From Hymenobacter psoromatis (GTDB lineage: Bacteria; Bacteroidota; Bacteroidia; Cytophagales; Hymenobacteraceae): 64,000 nt of DNA. A program made the position numbers and the translations under genes. Of this stretch, positions 43,248-52,353 are shown one piece after another. Every line of letters begins with the position of its first letter. Position 1 is the stretch's first letter. Under the pieces are notes generated by a model that saw nothing but the letters and a program-made list of their open reading frames with translations, did no database searches and was not told the DNA's origin. The stretch covers positions 1,054,001-1,118,000 of the forward strand of contig CP014771.1 in NCBI GenBank assembly GCA_001596155.1, given 5' to 3'.

Positions 43248-45791
43248 CTACCGCACCACGTCATCCCCCAAAAAACCCATTCCCGGCATCCCAATAGGCG
43301 CGCCGGGCGGCTGGTCCAGCGCCGGGGCGGGCGTGAATTTGTTGGGGTCGTCCTCGAACTTTCTGATTTGCGATAAGCCGAAGAGCAGGTTGGCTTTTTG
43401 GCGGGGCTCGGCGGTGGGTAAGCGGGTGGTCATCCACTGCTTGAGCTGGTCCAGTTCGAGCAGGCTTTCACCGCGCACGCTCTCCGAAAGGTCGGGGGTA
43501 GCGGCCAGCCGGAGCAGCGATTTCAGGGTGAGATTATTCACGACTACCTGAATTTCACCGGGGTAGCCGGCGGCCAGCGGCGTTTTCCAGGTTTGGGCTA
43601 ACACCTTATCCACCACCGGCATAAAGCCCGGCTGCTGGGCGTCGCGGGCGTGGTACTCAATGAGGCGCGCTGCCCGCTCGGCGTTCAGCAGGGCCGCCAG
43701 GGTAGGCGCGGCGGCGGCCTCGGCGGCGGCTAGCGGGTCGAAGGAGATGCCGGTGTGGCTGTCGAAATCCTCCATCGTGCTGGCGTAGCCGGCGGGGTGA
43801 GGCGGGAGTTGGGTGAGCAGCTTTTCGGGCAGCGCCAGGGCGGCGGGGGTGATGGTGGCCAGCAGCGCATTCAGGGCGCGCCACTGGTCGGCGGGGGGCA
43901 CCAGGCGGGTCGGCACCTGGCCGTCATCCTTCACGGCGGGCGTGAAGTAGAGGCCGCCCAGGGTTTTGGCGGTGGCGGCCACCTGGTAGCGGTGCAGCAG
44001 GTATATCGGCACCAGCACTTCCTCCAGGGTGGCGAGGGGCGCGCCGGGCGGCACGGCATTAGCCGAGAACGTGTCGAGCACGTGCCGCCGCACGGCCATC
44101 AGCTGCGTAAGCTGGGCCACGGGGTCGGCGCCATCGTCCCACTGGCTCGACAGCGGGTGTAGCGCGATGGTGGGGTCGTAGGCAAACAGGTGGCCCTGCG
44201 CCAGCGTTTCGCGCATAATGGCCGCCAAGCCAGCCGCTTCGCTAGTGCCCTTCGGGAAGTCCTGGTAGCCCCACAAAATGGCCCGCTTGTCCCAGCTGCC
44301 GATGCCGGCGGCGTAGGCCTGCGACACATCCACGGTGCCATCGGGCTTCAGCGTGATGCGCGGGAAGGGGTAGTCCATCACGGAGGTGCGGCCGCGGACG
44401 CTAGCAGCGAAGTTGTGGTAAAGCCCCAGCGTGTGGCCGATTTCGTGGGCCGAAAGCTGCCGGATGCGGGCCAGCGCCATTTCCTCCATCGCCTTGGGCA
44501 CCGGCTGGCCCGGTTTGTAGGGCTGAAGCAGGCCCTCGGCCAGCAGGTAGTCCTGGCGGTGGCGGTCCGAGCCCAGCGTCACTACCCCCTTAATAATCTC
44601 GCCAGTGCGCGGGTCGATGTACGACGAGCCGTAGGAAAACGCCCGTGGGTTGCCAGCGCGGGCCACCCAGTTTACCACGTTGTAGCGAATGTCCATCGGG
44701 TCAGCCCCCTCCGGCAGCTCCTTTACCACAAACGCATTGCGGTAGCCAGCCGCCTCAAACGCCTGGTTCCACCAGCCGCCGCCCTCGATGAGGGCCCGTT
44801 TGATGTCGGGCGGCGCGCCCCGGTCCACGTAGTACACAATGGGCTCGACGGGGTCGCTGATTTTGGCACCGGGGTTTTTCTTGGCCAAGCGGTGCCGCCG
44901 GATGGAGCGTTGCGTCAGCGACTCGGTCATGGGGGCCGAAAAATCAAGGTAGGTGAAGGGATTGAAGCCGGCGCGCGGGTCAAAAGGCCGCATTTCGAAG
45001 CCGGGCAGGGGCAGCTCCACCAGCGACTGATGCATCCGCACGGTCACGGCATTGGGGTCGGGCGCGAGGCCGGCGCTGCCCTGGCCAAAGTCGAGCCCCC
45101 CCGCACCAGGCCCGCCCACGAAGGTGATAAGCGCCTCAAACTCGGTGTTTTTTGGAAAATTCCTGGTGCCATTCGGGTCCACCAGCGAGCGGGTTTCGTC
45201 GAAGCGGTAGGGGGTAGGCGGCGGCCCGCCCGCCCCGCTGCGCAGCCCCGCGAAGCTGCGCCGACCCAGCTGGTCGGTCAGCTTCTGGCTGTCGCGCACC
45301 AGAAAGGGCGTGAGGTCGAGCAGCACCTTATTGCCTTCCACGGCCACCGGCACGAAGCCCCAGATGACGGACTTGGCAAAGGCGCTTTCCACCGCGCGCT
45401 GCTCGTCGGGGTTTTTGCCGGTGGCGCGGTAGCTTAGGTTGGGCTCCAGCAGCAGCACCTTTGGCCCCATTTTCACAAACCGAACCAGGCTGGCGGCCGC
45501 CGCGCCGCGCTCCGGCCCGCCCAGCCCTACCCCATCGGTGAGGGAGCTGAAGTAGAGAAAGTCCTGGTCAAAGCGCTCGACCTCCAGGTATATTTTGCCC
45601 GTCTTCTCGTCGTAATAAAACGGAAAATAGCCGTCGAATTTCTTCAGCCCCTGCGTAATAGCGCTGAGCGAGGTGGCCACCGGCCTGACTTCGGCGCGGG
45701 GGGTAGGGGCCGCGCCGGGCGCGGTGGTTTGGGCGGCGGCCAGCTGGCTGGCCGCCAGCAGCGCCACCAACGCAAGGGAGAGGTGCTTCAT
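43248..45791 (-). CDS. Zinc metalloprotease of the DUF5117/DUF5118 type
   Basis: An 847-aa exported protein starting at ATG 45791 (MKHLSLALVALLAASQL, signal peptide). Residues 40-330 match the DUF5118/DUF5117 pattern (KKFDGYFPFYYDEKTGKIYL). The catalytic domain has the extended zinc site HEIGHTLGLYH (His449, Glu450, His453, His459). The C-terminus is helical. Targets are unknown. Bacteroidota often carry several such exported proteases. Confidence 0.9.
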   Translation of the reverse strand: MKHLSLALVALLAASQLAAAQTTAPGAAPTPRAEVRPVATSLSAITQGLKKFDGYFPFYYDEKTGKIYLEVERFDQDFLYFSSLTDGVGLGGPERGAAAASLVRFVKMGPKVLLLEPNLSYRATGKNPDEQRAVESAFAKSVIWGFVPVAVEGNKVLLDLTPFLVRDSQKLTDQLGRRSFAGLRSGAGGPPPTPYRFDETRSLVDPNGTRNFPKNTEFEALITFVGGPGAGGLDFGQGSAGLAPDPNAVTVRMHQSLVELPLPGFEMRPFDPRAGFNPFTYLDFSAPMTESLTQRSIRRHRLAKKNPGAKISDPVEPIVYYVDRGAPPDIKRALIEGGGWWNQAFEAAGYRNAFVVKELPEGADPMDIRYNVVNWVARAGNPRAFSYGSSYIDPRTGEIIKGVVTLGSDRHRQDYLLAEGLLQPYKPGQPVPKAMEEMALARIRQLSAHEIGHTLGLYHNFAASVRGRTSVMDYPFPRITLKPDGTVDVSQAYAAGIGSWDKRAILWGYQDFPKGTSEAAGLAAIMRETLAQGHLFAYDPTIALHPLSSQWDDGADPVAQLTQLMAVRRHVLDTFSANAVPPGAPLATLEEVLVPIYLLHRYQVAATAKTLGGLYFTPAVKDDGQVPTRLVPPADQWRALNALLATITPAALALPEKLLTQLPPHPAGYASTMEDFDSHTGISFDPLAAAEAAAAPTLAALLNAERAARLIEYHARDAQQPGFMPVVDKVLAQTWKTPLAAGYPGEIQVVVNNLTLKSLLRLAATPDLSESVRGESLLELDQLKQWMTTRLPTAEPRQKANLLFGLSQIRKFEDDPNKFTPAPALDQPPGAPIGMPGMGFLGDDVVR

Positions 45792-45954
45792 GCGGAGAGT
45801 ATCAGGGTTTAGCTGCCGCAGTATAGCACCTAAATCAGATTCTGTCTGCTTTTTCGAAGAAGTCCTGGTGGTTGGCAGCAGTAGGATGCCCGAAAACACC
45901 AAAATTCGGCACTGCTGGCGCAGGCCGGGTAGTGCAATGCCAGGCCGCGCGCGG

Positions 45955-46602
45955 CTAGCGGCGGCTGCGGCGGCCTTTGGCTCGGCTGCCGGGGGTAGGC
46001 AGCAGCGTCACGTTCAGGGGCTGGGCGTCGCGGCTCACAGCCGTTTCGTCCTCATAGCCGCCGTAGCCCACTACGAAGGTATTTTCGCCGGTGGGCACTT
46101 CGAGCGAGTAGCTGCCATTGGCGTCGGTGCTGGTGCCTTTGGTGCTGCCGCGCAGCATCACGGTAGCCCCGATGAGGGGGTGGCCGCTCTCGTCGAGCAC
46201 CCGGCCGGCCTGGGTGCGGGTGGTGGGCGCGGCGGGCACCGGCTCGGGGGCTGGGGCTGCGGCAGCGGGCGCTTCACTAGGGGCCGGTTCGGCTTCCGCT
46301 ACGGGCAGCGAAGCCACCCGCAACTTGGCAGGGCCTACTTTGGGTTTGCTTACCACCGGAATAGCTACCGGCGCGGACGCTTCGGGGCTAGCAGCAGCGG
46401 CTGGGGTAGCCGCCACCACGGGCGCGGTGGCAAGGATAGGCGTGGCGGCCGGCGGGGCGGCGGTGGCTTCCGGCGTGTGGCTGCAACCGGCCAGCGCGGC
46501 CACGAGCAGCAGCCCGGCAAGGCCCCGAGCGATAGGTAAAGGAATGGCGGCGGGCGGCGGAGCAGTAGCCAGCAGTTTGCGGAGCGTAGAAAGGGAATTC
46601 AT
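45955..46602 (-). CDS. Lipoprotein with carboxypeptidase-regulatory-like domain
   Basis: A 215-aa protein from ATG 46602 with a lipoprotein signal (LLLVAALAGCSH), a long Ala/Pro-rich linker (about residues 50-130) and a C-terminal CarboxypepD_reg-like domain (GRVLDESGHPLIGATVMLRG, TDANGSYSLEV). This domain is the same as the N-terminal module of SusC-type transporters. The protein ends in a basic tail, KGRRSRR. It could be a surface-exposed structural lipoprotein; no catalytic residues are seen. Confidence 0.75.
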   Translation of the reverse strand: MNSLSTLRKLLATAPPPAAIPLPIARGLAGLLLVAALAGCSHTPEATAAPPAATPILATAPVVAATPAAAASPEASAPVAIPVVSKPKVGPAKLRVASLPVAEAEPAPSEAPAAAAPAPEPVPAAPTTRTQAGRVLDESGHPLIGATVMLRGSTKGTSTDANGSYSLEVPTGENTFVVGYGGYEDETAVSRDAQPLNVTLLPTPGSRAKGRRSRR

Positions 46603-46680
46603 AAGAATACTTGGAAAACAGCGCAGCAAGATAAGCGGCTATCGCCTAAGCGCCAAGCGTCCTACCCCCCATACGCGAAA

Positions 46681-46723
46681 TAGCCTCCCGGCCACCGGCC
46701 CAAGGGCAGTGGCCGGGAGGCTA
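46681..46723. terminator. Strong hairpin, probable terminator
   Basis: TAGCCTCCCGGCCAC (46681-46695) pairs perfectly with GTGGCCGGGAGGCTA (46709-46723) around a 13-nt loop. It lies directly after the stop of the 46745-47191 minus-strand gene. No T run is present on either side. Confidence 0.75.
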
Positions 46724-46744
46724 CTAATAGCCAATAGGGCGTGC

Positions 46745-47191
46745 TTAGTTGCTGGTTTCGTCCTGGGGCTTGCGGGCGGGGCCGCTGGTGTGGTCGTCGC
46801 CGAGCTTCTGGTCGTGCATCCGAATGCCTTCGCCCAGCTCATAGCTGCCCTCTTCGGTGAAGCCGGGTCCCTGGGCCTGCTCGCCGGCGGTGCTGTGGTT
46901 GTTGCCGCCCTGGGGCTCGGTTTCGGAGCCGCCGATGTGCAGGTTTTCGAGCTGGTCTTTCTGGTCGCTGCGCTGCGTGTAGCCGTTGGCACCTACGTTG
47001 CGGTGGGCGCTGGCGTCGTCGCTGCGCTTGTTGTTGCTCTGGTCTTCCTGGTAGTCGCGCTGCTTGGCCAGCTCCTCGTTGTGGCCGGCCGGAATGCTGT
47101 TGGTCGGGTTCTGGTTGGGCGCGTCAACCTGCTGGCCCGGCTTTTTGGGCGTGGTGCCGTCTTCTTCGAATAACTCGTCGCTGAGAATCAT
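46745..47191 (-). CDS. Hydrophilic, disordered hypothetical protein
   Basis: A 148-aa protein with almost no hydrophobic residues, rich in Asp, Glu, Asn, Gln, Gly and Ser (for example NVGANGYTQRSDQKDQLENL). It is predicted to be intrinsically disordered, similar in character to stress-response or desiccation proteins. No family is recognised. It has its own hairpin terminator downstream. Confidence 0.65.
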   Translation of the reverse strand: MILSDELFEEDGTTPKKPGQQVDAPNQNPTNSIPAGHNEELAKQRDYQEDQSNNKRSDDASAHRNVGANGYTQRSDQKDQLENLHIGGSETEPQGGNNHSTAGEQAQGPGFTEEGSYELGEGIRMHDQKLGDDHTSGPARKPQDETSN

Positions 47192-47323
47192 GTGGGAGGG
47201 TTTACGTAGTTACTAGTTTAGGGTGTAGCCTGCCCGGTGTACGCGCCCCCCAGCCCGAAGTTTGGCCCGCAGCCGCCGGCCTGGCTTTTTCTTTGTCTTT
47301 TGATTCACCTCTCCCCTACCCCT

Positions 47324-47557
47324 ATGGATTTCGCCAAGCTCTACCGCCCCACCCTGTTCAACTCCTGGCAGTTCATCGCCTTCGTGGGCTTGCTGATGAG
47401 CGGCGGGGCCGAAGTGCTGCTGCGCTACGTGGTGCGGCGGCCGCTGCCGGCCGGCTACGGCTGGCTCTACGTGTGCTGGGTGGCGCTGTTTGTGGTGGGC
47501 GCGCTCGTCAACCTATTTGGCAAGCCTACCCCGCCCGGCCACCATCACCACCATTAA
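47324..47557 (+). CDS. Small two-helix membrane protein with a natural poly-His tail
   Basis: A 77-aa protein starting at ATG 47324 (MDFAKLYRPTLFNSW) with two hydrophobic segments (about 13-31 and 44-64) and a C-terminus of PPGHHHHH. No family is recognised. It precedes the RND efflux genes on the same strand by 132 bp. The His tail could bind metals, fitting a link with efflux, but this is speculation. Confidence 0.6.
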   Translation: MDFAKLYRPTLFNSWQFIAFVGLLMSGGAEVLLRYVVRRPLPAGYGWLYVCWVALFVVGALVNLFGKPTPPGHHHHH

Positions 47558-47689
47558 TACGGCTGTTGCCGGTCCTTAATTACTCACTCAGCAGCGGCCG
47601 GATGTGGGGGTTGGCCGGGATAATCACGGGCTTCGTCTCTTTTCGGCCCCAACCCCGACCCTACCCCCCCGCCTTTGCGTTATAAGGCG

Positions 47690-48865
47690 ATGCGAACTCG
47701 ATTACCAGGCCTCGCGGCCGGGCTCCTGGCCCTTCTCAGCACGGCTGCCTGCGGCTCTAAGAAAGACGCCACCGCCGACGGAAAAGGCGGCAAGGGCGGC
47801 CCCCAGGCCGTAAAATCTTACCCCGTGCTGGTGGTCCGGCCCGATACGGTGACGCTCTTTCAGGATTATCCAGCCACTATTCAGGGCCAGCAAAACGTGG
47901 AAATCCGGCCCAAGGTGGATGGTTCCGTGGCGGCTATTTACGTGGATGAGGGGGCCAGCGTGACGAAGGGCCAGAAGCTCTTCCAAATCTCGGCCCCGCA
48001 GTATGAGCAGGCCGTGCGCACGGCCGCGGCCGGCATCAAAACGGCCCAGGCCGACGTGGACGCTGCCCTCATGGGCGTGAAAAAAGTGCAGCCGCTGGTG
48101 GCCCGCGGCATCATCAGCAAGTATGAGTTGGAGGGCGCGCAGTACACCCTGGAGGCCAAGCAAGCCGCCCTGGCCCAGGCCCGCGCCGCGCTCGTCAACG
48201 CCCAAACCAACCTCGGCTACACCACCATCTACAGCCCGGTTACGGGCGTGATGGGCACGATTCCGAACAAAGTCGGCTCGCTGGTGAGCAGCACCTCGAC
48301 CGACCCGCTGACCACGATTTCGAGCATCGGCAGCGTGTACGCCTACTTTTCGCTCAGCGAAAAGGCGCTGCTCAGCTTTGCGCGCCGCCGGGCCGGCAAC
48401 ACCTTGCAGGACAAGCTCGCGCACGTGCCCGACGTGAGTCTGGTGCTGGCCGACGGCAGCCTGTATGGCTACAAAGGCCGGGTCGAAACGGCCATTGGCC
48501 AGATAAATACCGAAACCGGGGCCAGCAGCTTCCGCGCCACGTTTCCCAATCCGCAGGGCCTGCTGCGCAGCGGCAGCAGCGGCTCGGTGCGCACCTATCA
48601 GCCCATGAAAGATGCCATCATCATCCCGCAGAGCGCCACGTATGAGCTTCAGGGCAAACGCTTTGCCTACGTGGTGGGTGCCGACACGGCCGCCCACGCC
48701 CACCTGCTCACCGTGGTGCCTACCCCCGACGGGGCCTCCTTCGTGGTGCAAAAAGGCCTGAAAGCTGGCCAGGAAGTGGTGCTGCAAGGCATCAGCGACC
48801 TGAAGGAAGGCATGAAAATCCGCCCAAAAATGACGACCGATGACAAGACGAGAATGGAGGGGTAG
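47690..48865 (+). CDS. RND efflux periplasmic adaptor (membrane fusion protein)
   Basis: A 391-aa lipoprotein (STAACGSKK lipobox) from ATG 47690. It has the lipoyl/biotinyl-like half motifs GQQNVEIRPKVDGSV and YVDEGASVTKGQKLF, a helical hairpin region (about 95-175), and TTIYSPVTGVMG. The adaptor bridges the RND pump and the outer-membrane channel. It is the first gene of a three-gene efflux operon, with pump and channel downstream. Confidence 0.93.
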   Translation: MRTRLPGLAAGLLALLSTAACGSKKDATADGKGGKGGPQAVKSYPVLVVRPDTVTLFQDYPATIQGQQNVEIRPKVDGSVAAIYVDEGASVTKGQKLFQISAPQYEQAVRTAAAGIKTAQADVDAALMGVKKVQPLVARGIISKYELEGAQYTLEAKQAALAQARAALVNAQTNLGYTTIYSPVTGVMGTIPNKVGSLVSSTSTDPLTTISSIGSVYAYFSLSEKALLSFARRRAGNTLQDKLAHVPDVSLVLADGSLYGYKGRVETAIGQINTETGASSFRATFPNPQGLLRSGSSGSVRTYQPMKDAIIIPQSATYELQGKRFAYVVGADTAAHAHLLTVVPTPDGASFVVQKGLKAGQEVVLQGISDLKEGMKIRPKMTTDDKTRMEG

Positions 48866-48870
48866 CACCG

Positions 48871-49018
48871 TTTGTCCTTGCGAGCATGTTGCGCATCAAG
48901 CAAGGGCGAAGTGGAGCGCGGCAATCTTTCCTGCACGATAGGATTACTAATCTAAATTAAGCGAACTACAAGGAAAGATTGCCGCGCTTCACTTCGTTGA
49001 GCTCGCAATGACAAATGC
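48871..49018. repeat. Palindromic repeat (GTCATTGCGAGC family) with an insertion in one arm
   Basis: The right arm reads, in complement, GTCATTGCGAGCTCAACGAA + GTGAAGCGCGGCAATCTTTCC. The left arm is the same design with about 17 extra bases and GTCCTTGCGAGC. It separates the adaptor gene from the pump gene. Confidence 0.85.
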
Positions 49019-49050
49019 CTTTTAATTAGTATGTTATCTGAAAAAACCTC

Positions 49051-52000
49051 ATGCTGAAAATATTCATTGAGCGGCCCGTGCTCTCCACCGTTATCTCGGT
49101 TATTTTGGTGCTGCTGGGCGTGCTGGGGCTGCTGTCGCTGCCCATCGCGCAATACCCGGATATTTCGCCGCCTACCGTGCAGGTTTCGACCAGCTATGCG
49201 GGGGCCAACGCCGATGTGGTGCTCAAGAGCGTGATTGTGCCGCTGGAAGAGCAGATAAACGGCGTGGAGGGCATGACCTACATGACCTCCTCGGCCACGA
49301 ACACTGGCTCGGGTAGCATTCAGGTGTATTTTAACGTGGGCACCGACCCCGACCAGGCGGCCGTGGACGTGCAAAACCGGGTGGCCAGCGCTACCAGCCT
49401 TTTGCCGCAGGAGGTGACGCTGGCCGGCGTGACGGTGCGCAAGCAACAGAGTAGCAACCTGTTAATTTTCGCGCTCTACAGCGACAACTCGGCCTACGAC
49501 CAGACGTTTTTGCAGAACTACGCCCTCATCAACATCGTGCCGCAGCTGCAACGGGTGAACGGCGTGGGCGCGGCCAATGCCTTTGGCTCGCGCAACTACG
49601 CCATGCGCATCTGGCTCAAACCCGACGTGATGGCCATTTACGGCCTCACGCCGGCCGATGTCACGGCCGCGCTGGCCGACCAGAACGTGGAGGCCGCGCC
49701 CGGCTCGTTCGGCGAAAACTCGGACCAGAGCTTTCAATACGTCATCAAGTATACCGGCAAGCTAATTTCGGCCGAGCAGTTTGGCAATATCGTGCTGCGG
49801 AGCACGGCCCAGGGCCAGCTGCTGCACCTGCGCGACGTGGCCCGCCTGGAGCTGGGCGCGCAGTCGTACAGCAGCAACAGCGCCACGTTTGGCAAGGCTT
49901 CGGTGGGTATTTCGGTGAACCAAACGCCCGGCTCCAACGCCCGCGAGGTTATCCAGAAGTCTATCGCGGTGCTGGAAACGGCCAAGGCCGACTTTCCGGA
50001 CGGCATTCACTACACCAACCTGGTGAACATCAACGACTTCCTGGATGCTTCGATTGATAAAGTGCTGCACACGCTGCTGGAATGCTTCGCGCTGGTGTTC
50101 CTGGTTATTTTTATCTTTTTGCAGGATTTTCGGTCCACGATTATCCACGGCGTGTCGGTGCCGGTGTCGATTATCGGCACGTTTTTCTTCCTGAAAGTTT
50201 TCGGCTATAGCATTAACTTATTGACGCTCTTTGCGTTGGTGCTGGCCATTGGCATCGTCGTGGACGATGCCATTGTGGTGGTGGAGGCCGTTCATGCCAA
50301 GCTGGAACACGGCTACACCTCGCCGCGCCGCGCCGCCATCGATGCCATGAGTGAGATAACCGGGGCCATCGTGAGCATCACGCTGGTGATGGCGGCCGTG
50401 TTCCTACCCGTCACGTTTATCACGGGCTCGGTGGGCGTGTTCTATAAGCAGTTCGGCATCACGCTGGCGGTGGCCATCCTGATTTCGGCCGTCAATGCCC
50501 TCACGCTGTGCCCGGCGCTGGCCGCCCTTTTCCTGAAGCCGCCGCACCACGAGGAAGACAAGCAGGCAGAGAAAAAAACCCTCATGCAGCGTTTCAGCGT
50601 GAGTTTTAATGCCGCCTACGACGCGCTGGTGGCCAAATATACCCGCGTGGTGGAGTTTCTGATGAGTCGGCAGTGGGTGGCGCTGCTGGGCGTGGCGGGC
50701 TTCGCGGGCGGGCTCTACTGGCTGATGAGCAGCACGCCGAGCAGCTTCGTGCCCAACGAGGACATGGGCACCATTTTCGTGAACGTGTCCCTACCCCCCG
50801 CCTCCACCCTGGAGCGCACCACGGCCGTGAACACGGAGGTCGATAGCCTAATTCGGACCATTCCGGCGGTGCAGGGCACGCTGCGCATCTCGGGCCAGAA
50901 TTTTCTGGCCGGGCAGGGCAGCGCCTACGGCCTGGTGGTGGTGCGCCTCAAGCCCTGGAGCGACCGCCCGGACATGAACAACGAGCAGGTTATCAAGAAA
51001 ATAACCCAGCTCACTTCCCACATCCGGGCCGGCGACATTCGTAGCATTTCGCAGCCTACCATCACGGGTTTTGGGGCCACGGGCGGCTTCACGTTTCAGC
51101 TTCAGGACCGGGGCGGGCACACCACGGCCGAGTTTTACAAAGTGGCCCAGAACTTCCTGGCGGCGCTCAACAAGCGGCCCGAGATTCAGTACGCCAGCAC
51201 GGCCTTCAACCCCGGCTTTCCGCAGTACCAGATGGCCGTGAACGTGGCCAAGGTGAAGCAGGCCGGCCTGACGGAGGCCAACATCCTGAACGCCATGCAG
51301 GTGTATTACGGCGGCTCGTATGCGTCTAATTTCAACCAGTTTGGCAAGCAATACCGGGTGATGGTGCAGGCCGACACGTCCTACCGCGCCAGCCCGGCCG
51401 GTCTGAGCCAGATATTCGTGCGCAACGCCAGCGGCGCGATGGCCCCGATTACCGAATTCATCACCATGACGCGGGTTTTCGGCCCCGAAAGCCTGTCGCG
51501 CTTCAACCTGTTTACGGCCATCGCCGTGAACGGCTCGCCCCAGGAGGGCACCAGCTCGGGGCAGGCGCTGGTGGCCATCGAGGAAGTGGCCAAGCAGCTG
51601 CCGGCCGGCTACGGGTTCGAGTTTTCGGGCATCAGCCGCGAGGAGCAGGGTAGCGGCCGGCAGTCGCTCTACATTTTTGCGTTGTCCTTAGTATTCGTGT
51701 ATTTGCTGCTGAGCGCGCAGTACGAGAGCTACCTGTTGCCCTTCGCGGTACTGCTGTCCCTACCCATCGGCCTGAGCGGCACGTACTTATTCGCCAAGAT
51801 TTTTGGCATTGACAATAATATTTACCTCCAGATTTCGGTGATTATGCTCATCGGGCTGCTGGCCAAGAACGCGATTCTGATTATCGAATTCGCGCTGGAG
51901 CGACGGCGCGACGGCGGCATGAGCATCGCGGAGGCGGCCTTGGAAGGAGCCAAAGCCCGCCTGCGCCCGATTCTGATGACCTCGTTTGCCTTCATATTCG

Positions 52001-52305
52001 GACTCCTACCCCTGCTGTTTGCCAGCGGCGCGGGCGCGCACGGCAACCGGAGCATCGGGGCCGGGGCCATCGGCGGAATGCTGTTTGGCACGCTGCTGGG
52101 GGTGTTTTTCGTGCCGGCGCTGTTCGTCATTTTTGAAGGCTTGCAGGAGCGCATCAGCGGCCCGCCCAAAACGCAGGCGCAGATTGAGAAAGAGGAAGCC
52201 GACGGCGGCCCCCAGGCCCCACCCAAGCCCGGCGAGCCGCAGCCGAAGGAAGGGCCGCAATCGCGCCCCGAGCCGATTGAAGAATTGCTGAATGAGAAGG
52301 TCTGA
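49051..52305 (+). CDS. RND multidrug efflux pump, HAE1 (AcrB-like)
   Basis: A 1084-aa inner-membrane pump starting MLKIFIERPVLSTV, with twelve hydrophobic segments and two large periplasmic loops. The proton-relay acidic pair is in GIVVDDAIVV (Asp405, Asp406). The internal GAGAHGNRSIG pattern and IFIFLQDFRS are typical of the HAE1 family. The tail is extended (about 45 residues, rich in Pro, Glu, Gln) compared with AcrB. It exports hydrophobic drugs or bile-like compounds with its adaptor and channel. Confidence 0.95.
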   Translation: MLKIFIERPVLSTVISVILVLLGVLGLLSLPIAQYPDISPPTVQVSTSYAGANADVVLKSVIVPLEEQINGVEGMTYMTSSATNTGSGSIQVYFNVGTDPDQAAVDVQNRVASATSLLPQEVTLAGVTVRKQQSSNLLIFALYSDNSAYDQTFLQNYALINIVPQLQRVNGVGAANAFGSRNYAMRIWLKPDVMAIYGLTPADVTAALADQNVEAAPGSFGENSDQSFQYVIKYTGKLISAEQFGNIVLRSTAQGQLLHLRDVARLELGAQSYSSNSATFGKASVGISVNQTPGSNAREVIQKSIAVLETAKADFPDGIHYTNLVNINDFLDASIDKVLHTLLECFALVFLVIFIFLQDFRSTIIHGVSVPVSIIGTFFFLKVFGYSINLLTLFALVLAIGIVVDDAIVVVEAVHAKLEHGYTSPRRAAIDAMSEITGAIVSITLVMAAVFLPVTFITGSVGVFYKQFGITLAVAILISAVNALTLCPALAALFLKPPHHEEDKQAEKKTLMQRFSVSFNAAYDALVAKYTRVVEFLMSRQWVALLGVAGFAGGLYWLMSSTPSSFVPNEDMGTIFVNVSLPPASTLERTTAVNTEVDSLIRTIPAVQGTLRISGQNFLAGQGSAYGLVVVRLKPWSDRPDMNNEQVIKKITQLTSHIRAGDIRSISQPTITGFGATGGFTFQLQDRGGHTTAEFYKVAQNFLAALNKRPEIQYASTAFNPGFPQYQMAVNVAKVKQAGLTEANILNAMQVYYGGSYASNFNQFGKQYRVMVQADTSYRASPAGLSQIFVRNASGAMAPITEFITMTRVFGPESLSRFNLFTAIAVNGSPQEGTSSGQALVAIEEVAKQLPAGYGFEFSGISREEQGSGRQSLYIFALSLVFVYLLLSAQYESYLLPFAVLLSLPIGLSGTYLFAKIFGIDNNIYLQISVIMLIGLLAKNAILIIEFALERRRDGGMSIAEAALEGAKARLRPILMTSFAFIFGLLPLLFASGAGAHGNRSIGAGAIGGMLFGTLLGVFFVPALFVIFEGLQERISGPPKTQAQIEKEEADGGPQAPPKPGEPQPKEGPQSRPEPIEELLNEKV

Positions 52306-52353
52306 GGGTGGCCCTACCCCCCGCTGCCGCGTACAAGCCTTAAATTTAGTGAG

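Noticed and set aside
44190..45437. 415-codon + strand frame
   Set aside because: Antisense to the zinc metalloprotease gene.
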